Positions 1 to 7,485 are shown, counted from the stretch's first letter. The stretch is DNA of 17,034 nt from SIG603 sp964369415 (GCA_964369415.1 CAYJFP010000030.1:1-17034); one strand, 5' to 3'. Translations and numbers: made by a program. The notes: generated by a model from the letters alone, not told the origin.

Positions 1-50
1 ACCTTGAAATCATTATAGGAAAACAAGAAATTTTTATTAACGGACTTTAG
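1..50 (+). CDS. C-terminal tail of an unidentified protein (partial)
   Basis: An open frame enters from the left edge and ends at TAG 48-50, giving the last 15 residues LEIIIGKQEIFINGL. Its stop codon overlaps the AGGAGG ribosome binding site of the next gene (49-54), so the two genes are probably in one operon. Only 15 residues are visible and no family can be assigned. The frame is supported by its position against the next gene's ribosome binding site, not by homology. Confidence 0.5.
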   Translation, partial: LEIIIGKQEIFINGL

Positions 51-59
51 GAGGTTTAT

Positions 60-2078
60 ATGCAGAATACTGTAATTATCATACCGGCATATCAGCCAAC
101 TGAAAAATTGACGACTTTGTTAAAGGAACTTAGAAAAAATGAATTTGATGATATAGTTATCGTAGACGATGGAAGTGATTCTACTTGTTCAGCTGTATTT
201 ACAGAAGCTCAAAAGATTGGTTGCTTGATTGTAAGGCATCAAAAAAACAAGGGCAAGGGGGCAGCGCTAAAGACTGGAATTGAGTTTGCTATCAATAATT
301 TAGATATTCAGCATGGGATTGTTACAGCAGATGCTGACGGTCAACACAAAGTTTGTGATATTATTAAAGTGGCTAAGGCATTAAAATCTAATCCGAGCTT
401 ACTGGTACTTGGTGTGCGTGAATTTGGATCAAAAAATGTGCCACTTAGAAGTTGCTTGGGCAATAAAATAACCTCTCTTGCATTTAAAGTGGGCACGGGA
501 GTTTCATGTAAAGACACACAAACAGGCTTGAGAGGAATACCCACAAGTCTTATTGAAATAGCCCTAAAAACCGAGGGGTCAAGATATGAATATGAATATA
601 ATTTTCTTCAGGAAGCCGTAAGGCAAACTGGTCTTTACACAGTCGGAATAGAAACAGTATATTTTGACAACAATGAGCAATCGCATTTTCGCCCTATCCG
701 TGACTCGCTATTAATATATCAGCGGCCAATAAAATTTATTGCAAGCTCTTTTGCAGGTTTTTTGACAGATATTATTTTTTTTATAGTGTTTTTGCAGATA
801 CTGCCACTCGATTTATCAGAAAATATATTAATTGCTACTGTTATAGCAAGGGTTTTATCGGGTCTGGTTAATTATATTATAAATAAAAAGTCTGTTTTTC
901 GCTTACAAGGCGGTGTTATATCTAGTTTTACAAAATATTTAATACTGTTTTTATTTATTATGGGAAGCAGTGCAGTTGCTACAACGGGGCTTAATATGCT
1001 CATTGAAAACTCTATATTATCTAAGATTATTGCGGATGTAAGTTTATTTTTATTTAGCTATTCAATTCAACAGAATTGGGTATTTGTAAAAAAGATGAGC
1101 AAAAAGCAAATATCAAGAGTTTGGAAATCTTGCGCCACACTGTTTTTTATTATCTATGTTGGTTTTACCATGCTCAACAGATTTGTTATAGCACAAAATG
1201 TTATTAATTTAGATGAAGTAAGTGCAGAAAAATTTACAGAACAAAATACGACTTCTGACGAAGAGAATAAAGATGATGAGGATATAGAGTTTGAAAGTGA
1301 TACTAGTTCACAAAGCGAAAATGATGACGTAGTTAGTGAACCGATTATCACAGAAACAAGTTATAGCGATGAAAATATACAAGTTTCTATAAGTACAATT
1401 AGGGAGTATGATACCGACATATATATAGCAGATATTATTATAAGTAATAGTTCGTATTTAATGGCAGGTTTAGCAGAAAATTCTTTTGGTACAAATGTAA
1501 ATGAAAAAACCTCTGTTATAGCGGCTGAAAATGATGCAATTATAGCGATTAACGGAGATTACTATGGTTTTAGAGACTATGGATATGTAATGCGCAATGG
1601 GTATCTCTACCGAGAGACACAAACACCTGATGGAAATGAAGCTTTAGTTATATTTTCAGATGGCAATATGCAAATAATAGATGAAAGCGATGTTTCAGCA
1701 CAAGAGCTTGCAGAGCTTGGTGCGGTACAGATTTTTTCATTTGGTCCGGGGCTAGTTTCTGATGGAATGATTACTGTTACTGAGGAAAGTAAAGTTGATC
1801 GTGAAAATGAAAGTAATCCGAGAACTGCAATAGCTATGATAGAACCAAATCATTATATTTTTATGGTTGCAGATGGTAGAACAGAAGAAAGCGAAGGATT
1901 ATCGCTATATGAAATGGCGCAAGTTTTATCTTCTTACAACTGTGAAGTGGCGTATAACTTAGATGGCGGTGGTTCAGCTACAATGGTGTTTATGGGTGAA
2001 GTAGTTAACTTCCCGACCACAAACGGAAGAGATTATAGGGAAAGGAGTGTGAGTGATATTGTCTACATCGGAAAATAG
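60..2078 (+). CDS. Three-domain membrane fusion: glycosyltransferase family 2, GtrA, and phosphodiester glycosidase (NAGPA-like)
   Basis: This 672-residue protein has three modules. Residues 3-215 are a family 2 glycosyltransferase of the dolichol-phosphate-mannose-synthase type, with the nucleotide-binding DDGSD at 36-40 and the DxD-like DADGQH at 91-96. Residues about 225-345 form a GtrA-like bundle of four membrane helices, and a fifth helix lies at about 352-374. After an acidic Ser/Glu/Asp-rich linker (390-430), residues about 437-672 match the phosphodiester glycosidase family (NAGPA, PF09992), with AINGDYYGF (496-504), NPRTAIA (586-592) and NLDGGGSATMV (633-643). If the glycosyltransferase is cytoplasmic, five helices place the glycosidase outside the cell. 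GT2-GtrA proteins are known to charge or flip lipid-linked sugars; the glycosidase would act on an exported sugar phosphodiester, which is inference. The ATG at 60 follows AGGAGG by 5 bases. The next gene starts inside its 3' end. Confidence 0.88.
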   Translation: MQNTVIIIPAYQPTEKLTTLLKELRKNEFDDIVIVDDGSDSTCSAVFTEAQKIGCLIVRHQKNKGKGAALKTGIEFAINNLDIQHGIVTADADGQHKVCDIIKVAKALKSNPSLLVLGVREFGSKNVPLRSCLGNKITSLAFKVGTGVSCKDTQTGLRGIPTSLIEIALKTEGSRYEYEYNFLQEAVRQTGLYTVGIETVYFDNNEQSHFRPIRDSLLIYQRPIKFIASSFAGFLTDIIFFIVFLQILPLDLSENILIATVIARVLSGLVNYIINKKSVFRLQGGVISSFTKYLILFLFIMGSSAVATTGLNMLIENSILSKIIADVSLFLFSYSIQQNWVFVKKMSKKQISRVWKSCATLFFIIYVGFTMLNRFVIAQNVINLDEVSAEKFTEQNTTSDEENKDDEDIEFESDTSSQSENDDVVSEPIITETSYSDENIQVSISTIREYDTDIYIADIIISNSSYLMAGLAENSFGTNVNEKTSVIAAENDAIIAINGDYYGFRDYGYVMRNGYLYRETQTPDGNEALVIFSDGNMQIIDESDVSAQELAELGAVQIFSFGPGLVSDGMITVTEESKVDRENESNPRTAIAMIEPNHYIFMVADGRTEESEGLSLYEMAQVLSSYNCEVAYNLDGGGSATMVFMGEVVNFPTTNGRDYRERSVSDIVYIGK

Positions 2079-2475
2079 AAAAGCTATACAAAGATTTTAT
2101 ATAAATAAAAGAATTATACCTTATTGCTTGATAACGCTTTTTTGTATCTTGTTTTCATTTATATATGCACAGTTTTCTCATGGAGTTAGTTCGCCTTACA
2201 TGACATATCTTTTTCTTTATCCGCTATTGCTTGGAGTGGTAGTAGGAGTTCTATTATTTGCTTTTAAAAAAACAAATATAGATTATTTTTGGCAGTCACA
2301 TCTTTATCATACAGGGGTAGTAGCACTTATTTTAGGCTCGTTAATGCGAGGTGTATTTGATATTGCGGGGACAGCTTCTGTATACCAAACAGCACTAACA
2401 ATAGGTGGAGTAGTTATGCTATTTTTGGGGGTTGTTGGTTTTATATTTTGCAAAATATCACAAAGAAGAAAGTAA
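2053..2475 (+). CDS. Small multi-pass membrane protein, function unknown
   Basis: A 140-residue basic membrane protein with about four hydrophobic segments (roughly residues 20-40, 50-70, 83-102 and 110-133) and a short charged tail (KISQRRK). I do not recognise a family. The chosen start is GTG 2053, which follows AAGGAG (2042-2047) by 5 bases; TTG 2059 is an alternative. The gene begins 26 bases inside the preceding fusion gene, so translation is probably coupled. It lies between a sugar-acting membrane enzyme and a carbohydrate-binding lipoprotein, which suggests an envelope role by context only. Confidence 0.75.
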   Translation: MILSTSENRKAIQRFYINKRIIPYCLITLFCILFSFIYAQFSHGVSSPYMTYLFLYPLLLGVVVGVLLFAFKKTNIDYFWQSHLYHTGVVALILGSLMRGVFDIAGTASVYQTALTIGGVVMLFLGVVGFIFCKISQRRK

Positions 2476-2518
2476 GAGAGTTATTGATATATGATTTTAT
2501 CGGAAAAGAAGTGATTAT

Positions 2519-3967
2519 ATGAAAAAGATTTTAGTTTTATTTGTTTTTATGATTGTACTTAGTGGGTGCAGTCAGAATGATACTGATGAAAATAGTGTTT
2601 TAAGTTCAATCGAGCAGTTGTCAACTCAAAACGAGCAGTCGGTTAATGATGTGTATGCTGAAACTATCTCCTTTCCTGAAGTAAGTTTACAAAATGAATT
2701 AAGTACTTCACCTGAAATGATAACAAATGCTGAAGCGGTTATAACTGAAAGTGGAAGCTATGAGTTTTCAGGTGATTATTCGAGTATTACTGTAAATGTG
2801 AATAAGGATATTGATGAAGGTACCATTTACCTTGTGTTAAATGGTGCAAACATCACAAGTGAAACAGAGACACCGATAAATGTTATTGAGGCAAAAGATG
2901 TTGTAATCGTATTAAAAGGAGAAAATACAGTAACACAAGGTGAGATTTTTACTACAGATGAAGACTTTCCGTCAGGCGCTGTACATTCTAAAGCCGATAC
3001 AGTTATCACAGGCGATGGAAGCTTAACAATAACTACATTGTACAAAGATGGAATTAACAGCCGTGATGACCTTATTATCAATGGTGGAAATATAACTGTA
3101 AATGCGATAGAACATGGTATAGAAGGCAAAGATTTACTTGCAATAGATAATGCGACTATCACAGTTAATTGCGGAAAAGATGCCATGAAATCATCAAATG
3201 ATGAGGATTTAGACAAAGGGAATCTGATTATTAATAGTGGCAATTTTAATTTAAATGCTCAAAATGATGGGATTTCAGCCGAACAAATATTACAGATTGA
3301 TGGAGGTAGTTTTAATATTACAACCGGTGGCGGATTTACCGAAGTGCTCAATGAAATCACAAGGGGTGAAGGCTCGGGTAATACGGTATCGGCAACAGAT
3401 TTGCTTGAGGAGAGTATGCGAGGATTAAAAGCTACAAATATCATAATAAATGATGGTGAATTTGTACTAAGTTCTTATGAAGATACAGTACATGCAAATG
3501 GAGTGCTTATAATAAACGATGGTGATTTTAACATTTTGTCTGGTGATGATGCACTTCATGCTGATACTCATTTAGTGATAAATGATGGTGATATTTTAGT
3601 GCAAGATGGCTATGAAGGTATTGAAGGTGAAACAGTCACTGTTAACGCTGGAGATATAAACATTACTGTATTAGATGATGCCATAAACGCAAATAGCGAT
3701 AATGGTTTTGTGAAAATTACAGGAGGTAAAATTTATCTAAAATGCCAAGGTGACGGTATAGACTCAAACGGTGATTTAATTATTGAAGGTGGAGATATTG
3801 TCATAGATGTAAACGCTATTTATTCAGGTGGCGACAGCGAACTTGATGTAAGCGGGACGTACACCATATCAGGTGGAAGCATTACCGATGCGGATGGAAG
3901 GGAGCTATCTTCTAACAGTGGTGATCTAGGTGGAATGATGCCACCAAACAACCGACCGAGAGGTTGA
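2519..3967 (+). CDS. Carbohydrate-binding beta-helix lipoprotein (Cthe_2159/DUF4353 type)
   Basis: A 482-residue predicted lipoprotein. The N-terminus is basic, then hydrophobic, then the lipobox LSGC at residues 14-17, so Cys17 would be lipidated and the protein held on the outer face of the membrane. The body is built of short repeats of the form 'IxINGGxxxVxxxxDGI' (for example NDGDFNILSGDDALHAD and NAGDINITVLDDAINAN), the pattern of a right-handed beta-helix in the Cthe_2159 family (PF14262). The founding member binds acidic polysaccharide with calcium. Regular Asp-Gly and Asn-Gly turns fit calcium sites. The C-terminus is Gly/Met/Pro-rich (GGMMPPNNRPRG). It is the last gene of the surface operon, 43 bp after the previous stop. 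The ribosome binding site is weak. Confidence 0.87.
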   Translation: MKKILVLFVFMIVLSGCSQNDTDENSVLSSIEQLSTQNEQSVNDVYAETISFPEVSLQNELSTSPEMITNAEAVITESGSYEFSGDYSSITVNVNKDIDEGTIYLVLNGANITSETETPINVIEAKDVVIVLKGENTVTQGEIFTTDEDFPSGAVHSKADTVITGDGSLTITTLYKDGINSRDDLIINGGNITVNAIEHGIEGKDLLAIDNATITVNCGKDAMKSSNDEDLDKGNLIINSGNFNLNAQNDGISAEQILQIDGGSFNITTGGGFTEVLNEITRGEGSGNTVSATDLLEESMRGLKATNIIINDGEFVLSSYEDTVHANGVLIINDGDFNILSGDDALHADTHLVINDGDILVQDGYEGIEGETVTVNAGDINITVLDDAINANSDNGFVKITGGKIYLKCQGDGIDSNGDLIIEGGDIVIDVNAIYSGGDSELDVSGTYTISGGSITDADGRELSSNSGDLGGMMPPNNRPRG

Positions 3968-4010
3968 AAATAAATACAAATAAAGTGCGATAGGCGAAAT
4001 GCCTTAATGC

Positions 4011-4055
4011 TAAATATAATTAGCTCACAGAAAAACTGTGAGCTAATTATATTTA
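4011..4055. terminator. Perfect 20-bp hairpin, probably a two-way terminator
   Basis: Left arm 4011-4030 and right arm 4036-4055 are exact reverse complements around a 5-base A loop. The GC-rich core is AGCTCACAG/CTGTGAGCT and the outer ten base pairs are AT-rich. The transcript therefore has a stem followed by a U-rich stretch in either direction. It lies 43 bp after the lipoprotein gene and before the response-regulator promoter. Confidence 0.8.
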
Positions 4056-4079
4056 GAAGAAAAAGGAGTCTTCTAATCA

Positions 4080-4112
4080 TTTAATTAAATTTTAATAAAT
4101 GTATGATATAAT
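4080..4112 (+). promoter_or_regulatory. Response-regulator promoter with TTTAAT direct repeats (site 1)
   Basis: Two TTTAAT repeats at 4080-4085 and 4091-4096 are separated by 5 bases. Ten bases further on is a perfect -10 box TATAAT (4107-4112). There is no good -35 box; the second repeat is near that position, as in promoters activated by OmpR/PhoB-type regulators. The same spacing recurs at 6175-6207 and 6450-6482, so this is probably the operator through which the regulator controls its own operon. Confidence 0.75.
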
Positions 4113-4142
4113 ACAAATAAAACCCATTTAAGGAGGAAGTTT

Positions 4143-4817
4143 ATGCGAATTTTAGTAGCCGAAGATGAACAAGATATGAATAAAATCATAACGAAAAAAT
4201 TAGTGTCTGAGGGTTATGCCGTCGATAGTTGCTTTGATGGCGAAACAGTACTTACCTATATAACAAGCGCTGAGTACGACGTAGTAATTCTTGATATTAT
4301 GATGCCAAAAAAGGACGGATTTTCGGTTATCAAAGAAATGCGCACTAAATCTATAGAAACGCCTGTAATTTTTCTAACAGCAAGAGATGCTGTGTCTGAC
4401 AGGGTTAAAGGACTTGATTTAGGTGCAAATGATTATCTTGTAAAGCCTTTCTCTTTTGATGAACTTATGGCTCGTGTTCGTGTTATGACAAGGTTAAAAT
4501 CTGGAAAATCTACAAGTGTACTATCGGTTGCAAACTTGACACTTGATACTAGCTCACATATTGTAAAGCGTGAAGAAAATGTGATAAATCTATCGGCAAA
4601 AGAGTATGCCATATTAAAATATATGATGTACAATGTAGGAATTGTGCTGTCACGGGAAAAAATTGAAAATCATATTTGGAACTATGACTATGAGGGTGGC
4701 ACAAATGTTGTGGATGTGTACATAAGGTATCTTCGCAAAAAAATTGATAGTGATTATGAAATAAAGCTTATACATACGGTAAGAGGAAGCGGTTATGTGC
4801 TTAGGGAGGAGCTATGA
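4143..4817 (+). CDS. OmpR-family response regulator
   Basis: A 224-residue two-domain regulator. The receiver domain (1-115) has the acidic pocket EDE at 7-9, the phospho-acceptor Asp51 in VVILDIMMPKKDG, Thr79 (FLTA) and Lys101 (KPFSFDEL). The winged-helix output domain (about 125-222) has LSAKEYAILKYMM and the wing motif TVRGSGYVLR, as in OmpR/PhoB proteins, which bind tandem direct repeats as dimers. The ATG follows AGGAGG (4131-4136) by 6 bases. Its stop overlaps the kinase start by 4 bp (ATGA), so the two form an operon. The repeat sites upstream of this gene, after the kinase gene and before the PepSY gene are its probable targets. Confidence 0.95.
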   Translation: MRILVAEDEQDMNKIITKKLVSEGYAVDSCFDGETVLTYITSAEYDVVILDIMMPKKDGFSVIKEMRTKSIETPVIFLTARDAVSDRVKGLDLGANDYLVKPFSFDELMARVRVMTRLKSGKSTSVLSVANLTLDTSSHIVKREENVINLSAKEYAILKYMMYNVGIVLSREKIENHIWNYDYEGGTNVVDVYIRYLRKKIDSDYEIKLIHTVRGSGYVLREEL

Positions 4818-6166
4818 AAAAAGTATCTGCGAAAATAAGACTGACCCTTTTTACAACCTTTCTCATGTTGCTTATGGCCAGTGTTTTAATCGGTTTAATG
4901 TTTACTATTAGTGAAGAAATTGTTTTGTCGAATAGCATATCCCAACTAACCGAGGTGGTTGACGATAATTCAAATGAGCTTGAATTTGATGATGGAAAAC
5001 TTGAAACTAATGATGTTGATTTCTTCAAAAAAGGCGTATATACTCTAATATATTCACAAGATGGCGAATATATTGAAGGTGATTTTCCAGAAGAAGGCAT
5101 ATCAGAACAGCCGTTTATAGACAAAGAAACAAGTGAATTTACCGCAGATGGAACGCTATATTATACCTATGACAGATTAGCCACTGTCGAAGACTCACGT
5201 TCTCTTGTGTGGGTGCGTGGGGTTATAGCGGTAGATGAAGTGGCAAGTGCCACAAACAGTATTTTACAGACGGCACTAATTTCCTTGCCGTTTTTTGTGC
5301 TGTTTGGTGCGATAGGGTGCTACTTTATTGCTAAAATCACATTTCGTCCGATAGATAAAATTATTAAGACTTCCGAAGAAATAAGTGAGAGCGAGAACCT
5401 TGCATTGCGTATTGATTTAAAAGACGGGAGTCCCGAAATGCATAAGCTTTCCGATACTTTTGATAAAATGTTTGAGCGTTTAGAAAGTGCATTTGAAGCC
5501 GAGAAGCAATTTACTTCAGATGTTTCTCATGAACTTAGAACACCAACTGCAGTTATTTTAGCGCAGTGCGAGTATGCCATTGGTCAGAACATTACACTGG
5601 ATGATAAAGAAGAGGCGCTTGAAACAGTGCAAAGGCAAGCGTTAAAGATGTCAAGCCTTATTTCAAGCTTGTTAAACCTTATACGAATGGACAGAGGTAC
5701 TCAAAAAGCGGAGTTTCTACAGATAAACCTTAGTGATATTGTGAGAGAAGTCTGTGAGGAGCAGGAATTAATTGCCCCTTCTGATTTGAAAATGACATAC
5801 AGTATTGAACCTAATATCAGTGGTTTGTTTGATGCTGCTATGATTAGTAGATTACTTGAAAATTTAATCAGTAATTCATTTCGTTACAGGAAAGAAAATG
5901 GAAATATCCATATTAAACTTGATGAAACCACTACAGAAATTATGTTGTCAGTAAAAGATGACGGCATAGGAATAGCAAAAGAGCATCAAGAAAAAATTTG
6001 GCGTAGGTTTTTTCAGGTGGATACTTCACGCACAGCAAGTCAACATGGGGGCATGGGCTTAGGGCTATCTATGGTAGCACAGATTGCAAAGCTTCATCAT
6101 GCAAAAATAGAGGTTGAAAGCGAGCTTGAAAAGGGCAGTTTGTTTACAGTGAGATTTTTAAAATAA
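4814..6166 (+). CDS. HAMP-containing sensor histidine kinase
   Basis: A 450-residue membrane kinase partnered with the response regulator. Membrane helix 1 is about residues 10-31, an acidic extracytoplasmic sensor region of about 115 residues follows, and helix 2 is about 150-173. A HAMP linker (about 174-228) leads to the HisKA domain with FTSDVSHELRTP, so His239 is the phosphorylation site. The ATPase domain has the N box NLISNSFRY, G1 box DDGIGIA and G2 box GMGLGLSMV; all key residues are present. It starts inside the regulator's stop codon, behind GGAGG. The extracytoplasmic domain is not a recognised fold, so the signal is unknown. The neighbouring PepSY protein may modulate it or be its main output. 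Confidence 0.95.
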   Translation: MKKVSAKIRLTLFTTFLMLLMASVLIGLMFTISEEIVLSNSISQLTEVVDDNSNELEFDDGKLETNDVDFFKKGVYTLIYSQDGEYIEGDFPEEGISEQPFIDKETSEFTADGTLYYTYDRLATVEDSRSLVWVRGVIAVDEVASATNSILQTALISLPFFVLFGAIGCYFIAKITFRPIDKIIKTSEEISESENLALRIDLKDGSPEMHKLSDTFDKMFERLESAFEAEKQFTSDVSHELRTPTAVILAQCEYAIGQNITLDDKEEALETVQRQALKMSSLISSLLNLIRMDRGTQKAEFLQINLSDIVREVCEEQELIAPSDLKMTYSIEPNISGLFDAAMISRLLENLISNSFRYRKENGNIHIKLDETTTEIMLSVKDDGIGIAKEHQEKIWRRFFQVDTSRTASQHGGMGLGLSMVAQIAKLHHAKIEVESELEKGSLFTVRFLK

Positions 6167-6174
6167 AATCATAT

Positions 6175-6207
6175 TTTAATGTTGTTTTAATTTTACCACT
6201 TTATAAT
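6175..6207 (+). promoter_or_regulatory. TTTAAT direct-repeat promoter (site 2), overlapping the kinase terminator
   Basis: TTTAAT at 6175-6180 and 6186-6191 with a 5-base spacer, then exactly 10 bases to a perfect TATAAT (6202-6207). This is the same geometry as sites 1 and 3. The -10 box lies in the left arm of the hairpin at 6195-6244. A transcript would start near 6214 and enter a 300-base stretch with no large gene. Confidence 0.6.
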
Positions 6208-6250
6208 TTAGTTACTGAAAAGTTGGACTAAACTATAAAGTGGTTTTTTT
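6195..6250 (+). terminator. Intrinsic terminator of the two-component operon
   Basis: The 18-base arms 6195-6212 and 6227-6244 pair with one mismatch around a 14-base loop. The right arm runs straight into a T tract (6244-6250). It starts 28 bp after the kinase stop. Confidence 0.85.
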
Positions 6251-6288
6251 ACAGCAAAAAATCAGAAGATGTTAATGAAAGGAGAAGC

Positions 6289-6348
6289 TTGAATATTAAG
6301 TGGTATAAAGTTCTAAGTTATGAGCATAGTGTAAGAATGAATGCATAG
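6289..6348 (+). CDS. Possible 19-residue peptide after promoter site 2
   Basis: A short frame starting TTG at 6289 is preceded by AAAGGAG (6278-6284) and encodes a basic peptide beginning MNIKWYKVLSYEH. It sits downstream of promoter site 2 and before the PepSY promoter. There is no homology evidence and the start codon is weak. It could be a leader peptide, the remnant of a lost gene, or chance. Confidence 0.25.
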   Translation: MNIKWYKVLSYEHSVRMNA

Positions 6349-6355
6349 TAAAGAT

Positions 6356-6387
6356 TTTAAATGTATATATAAGTAAGTACATTTAAA
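6356..6387. repeat. AT-rich inverted repeat in the region before the PepSY gene
   Basis: TTTAAATGTA (6356-6365) is complementary to TACATTTAAA (6378-6387) with a 12-base loop. There is no T tract after it, so a terminator is unlikely. Apart from this repeat, the small frame at 6289 and the promoters at 6175 and 6450, I see nothing in 6251-6449. Confidence 0.35.
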
Positions 6388-6449
6388 TATCGACAATATT
6401 ATCACAAATATTACATGTAATTTTCAAAAATTAAAAATAAATATAAAAT

Positions 6450-6482
6450 TTTAATGTTACTTTAATTTTTAAGATATAGAAT
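6450..6482 (+). promoter_or_regulatory. PepSY-gene promoter with TTTAAT direct repeats (site 3)
   Basis: TTTAAT at 6450-6455 and 6461-6466 with a 5-base spacer, then 10 bases to TAGAAT (6477-6482), a five-of-six match to the -10 consensus. Spacer and flanks closely match site 2 (TTTAATGTTRYTTTAATTTT). It lies 48 bp upstream of the PepSY start codon and is the likely site of activation by the response regulator. Confidence 0.72.
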
Positions 6483-6529
6483 GAAGACATCAAAAAAACT
6501 ATAAAGCAAAATACTAGGAGGTATTTATA

Positions 6530-7189
6530 ATGAAAAAGAAAATCACATTAAAAACTGTTGGAATTATCTCTTGTGCTGTTCTTCTTACAGCCACATTGAC
6601 AGGAGGTGTTATAGTCCTTGCAAAACCTATGTCAACGCCTGAAACCGAGCAAGCGATTGTAGGGCAAACAGAAGTTGATAAAGCAAATTTATCGTCACAA
6701 AGTTTGGCAAATGTAGCTGAAAATTATATCAGCGAAGCCGAGGCAAAGGCTATAGCTCTAGCTCACGCGGGAATAAGTGAAGCCAATGTTTCAAATATGT
6801 TTTGCAAGCTCGATTATGACGACGGTGTTGCAGAGTATGAGGTGGAGTTTTGGGACGGAACAACCGAGTATGACTATGAAATAAATGCAGTAAGCGGTGA
6901 GATTATAGGGTATGACTACGATATGGAAAGTCATAACTCAAAGCAAGCAACAGTTTCTGATACAATGACTCAAACTGAGTATATCAGCGAAGCCGAGGCA
7001 AAGGCTATAGCACTTGCCCATGCGGGAGTAACAGAAAGCGAAGCTAGTCACATTCAATGTGAGTTTGATTTCGATGACGGTCATGCCGAATACGAAATAG
7101 AATGGAAAATAGGTAGAATGGAGTATGAGTATACAGTTAGTGCTACTGAGGGCACGGTTTTTGAACATGATATTGAGTATGATGACTAA
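6530..7189 (+). CDS. Exported or membrane-anchored double PepSY-domain protein
   Basis: A 219-residue acidic protein. Residues 8-31 are a signal peptide or membrane anchor. Two PepSY-type repeats follow: residues about 66-131 and 150-219, each opening with YISEAEAKAIALAHAG and containing an acidic strand (DYDDGVAEYEVEF and DFDDGHAEYEIEW). PepSY domains are found in peptidase propeptides and in proteins next to clostridial two-component systems, where an inhibitory or sensing role is proposed; no peptidase domain is present here. The gene has AGGAGG (6516-6521) 8 bases before the ATG and its own repeat-type promoter, so it is a probable target of the adjacent regulator. Confidence 0.88.
   Translation: MKKKITLKTVGIISCAVLLTATLTGGVIVLAKPMSTPETEQAIVGQTEVDKANLSSQSLANVAENYISEAEAKAIALAHAGISEANVSNMFCKLDYDDGVAEYEVEFWDGTTEYDYEINAVSGEIIGYDYDMESHNSKQATVSDTMTQTEYISEAEAKAIALAHAGVTESEASHIQCEFDFDDGHAEYEIEWKIGRMEYEYTVSATEGTVFEHDIEYDD
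6724..7011 (+). repeat. Exact 32-bp direct repeat inside the PepSY gene
   Basis: The bases encoding YISEAEAKAI are identical at 6724-6755 and 6980-7011, 256 bp apart. The rest of the two PepSY units has diverged at protein level, so the identity may reflect recent conversion or purifying selection on the helix. Confidence 0.8.
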
Positions 7190-7219
7190 TTATTCATACA
7201 AAAACAAATACACTTTTTA

Positions 7220-7263
7220 AGTATCAAGGAAGCTGATATCTGTATCAAAGCTTCCTTGATACT
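7220..7263. terminator. 15-bp perfect hairpin after the PepSY gene
   Basis: AGTATCAAGGAAGCT (7220-7234) and its exact complement (7249-7263) flank a 14-base loop that can itself pair GATA with TATC. The downstream T tract is weak (GTTATGTTTATTA), so termination is likely but not certain. Confidence 0.65.
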
Positions 7264-7395
7264 GTTATGTTTATTAATAAAAGCTATAATCCACTTTTTC
7301 AAGCTATGATGAGTAGCTTAATTTAATCGAAGCTAATAGCCAATGTGGTTTTTATTTGCTAAAAATTAATAAATATTTAGTTGAAAAATTAAATA

Positions 7396-7424
7396 TTGAC
7401 AAAAGAGGAAGTTTAGGTTATATT
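7396..7424 (+). promoter_or_regulatory. Strong sigma-A promoter of the DUF3793-flavodoxin operon
   Basis: A perfect -35 TTGACA (7396-7401), a 17-base spacer and a -10 TATATT (7419-7424). The expected start is near 7431, where a palindrome begins. The 5' leader to the first certain gene is about 210 bases and contains hairpins, so control after initiation is possible. Confidence 0.75.
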
Positions 7425-7430
7425 ATAGTA

Positions 7431-7444
7431 AGTTAATATTAACT
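7431..7444. promoter_or_regulatory. Palindromic candidate operator at the start point
   Basis: AGTTAATATTAACT is a perfect 14-bp palindrome at the predicted +1. It lies inside a wider imperfect repeat, AGGTTA (7415-7420) and TAACCT (7444-7449). AGGTTA-type half-sites resemble those of DtxR-family metal repressors, but the spacing is not canonical, so the protein that would bind is unknown. Confidence 0.45.
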
Positions 7445-7458
7445 AACCTTATGAATTG

Positions 7459-7485
7459 AAGCCACTGCATTTAAGTGGTTTTCTT
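7459..7485 (+). terminator. Leader hairpin with T-rich tail (possible attenuator)
   Basis: AAGCCACT (7459-7466) pairs with AGTGGTTT (7474-7481), including one G-U, around a 7-base loop and runs into TTCTTT. It lies between the promoter at 7396 and the first gene, so it would act as an attenuator if functional. Confidence 0.4.

Noticed and set aside
2827..3243. Long minus-strand open frame inside the lipoprotein gene
   Set aside because: It is a shadow of a repeat-rich gene with biased codons; it has no convincing start region and no recognisable domain.
7291..7357. Branched hairpin with CCAC/GTGG closing pair and a T-rich end, possible riboswitch or structured RNA
   Set aside because: The closing stem is only four pairs and the inner AAGCTA/TAGCTT stem is short; I match no known riboswitch consensus. 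Nothing else is visible in 7264-7395.
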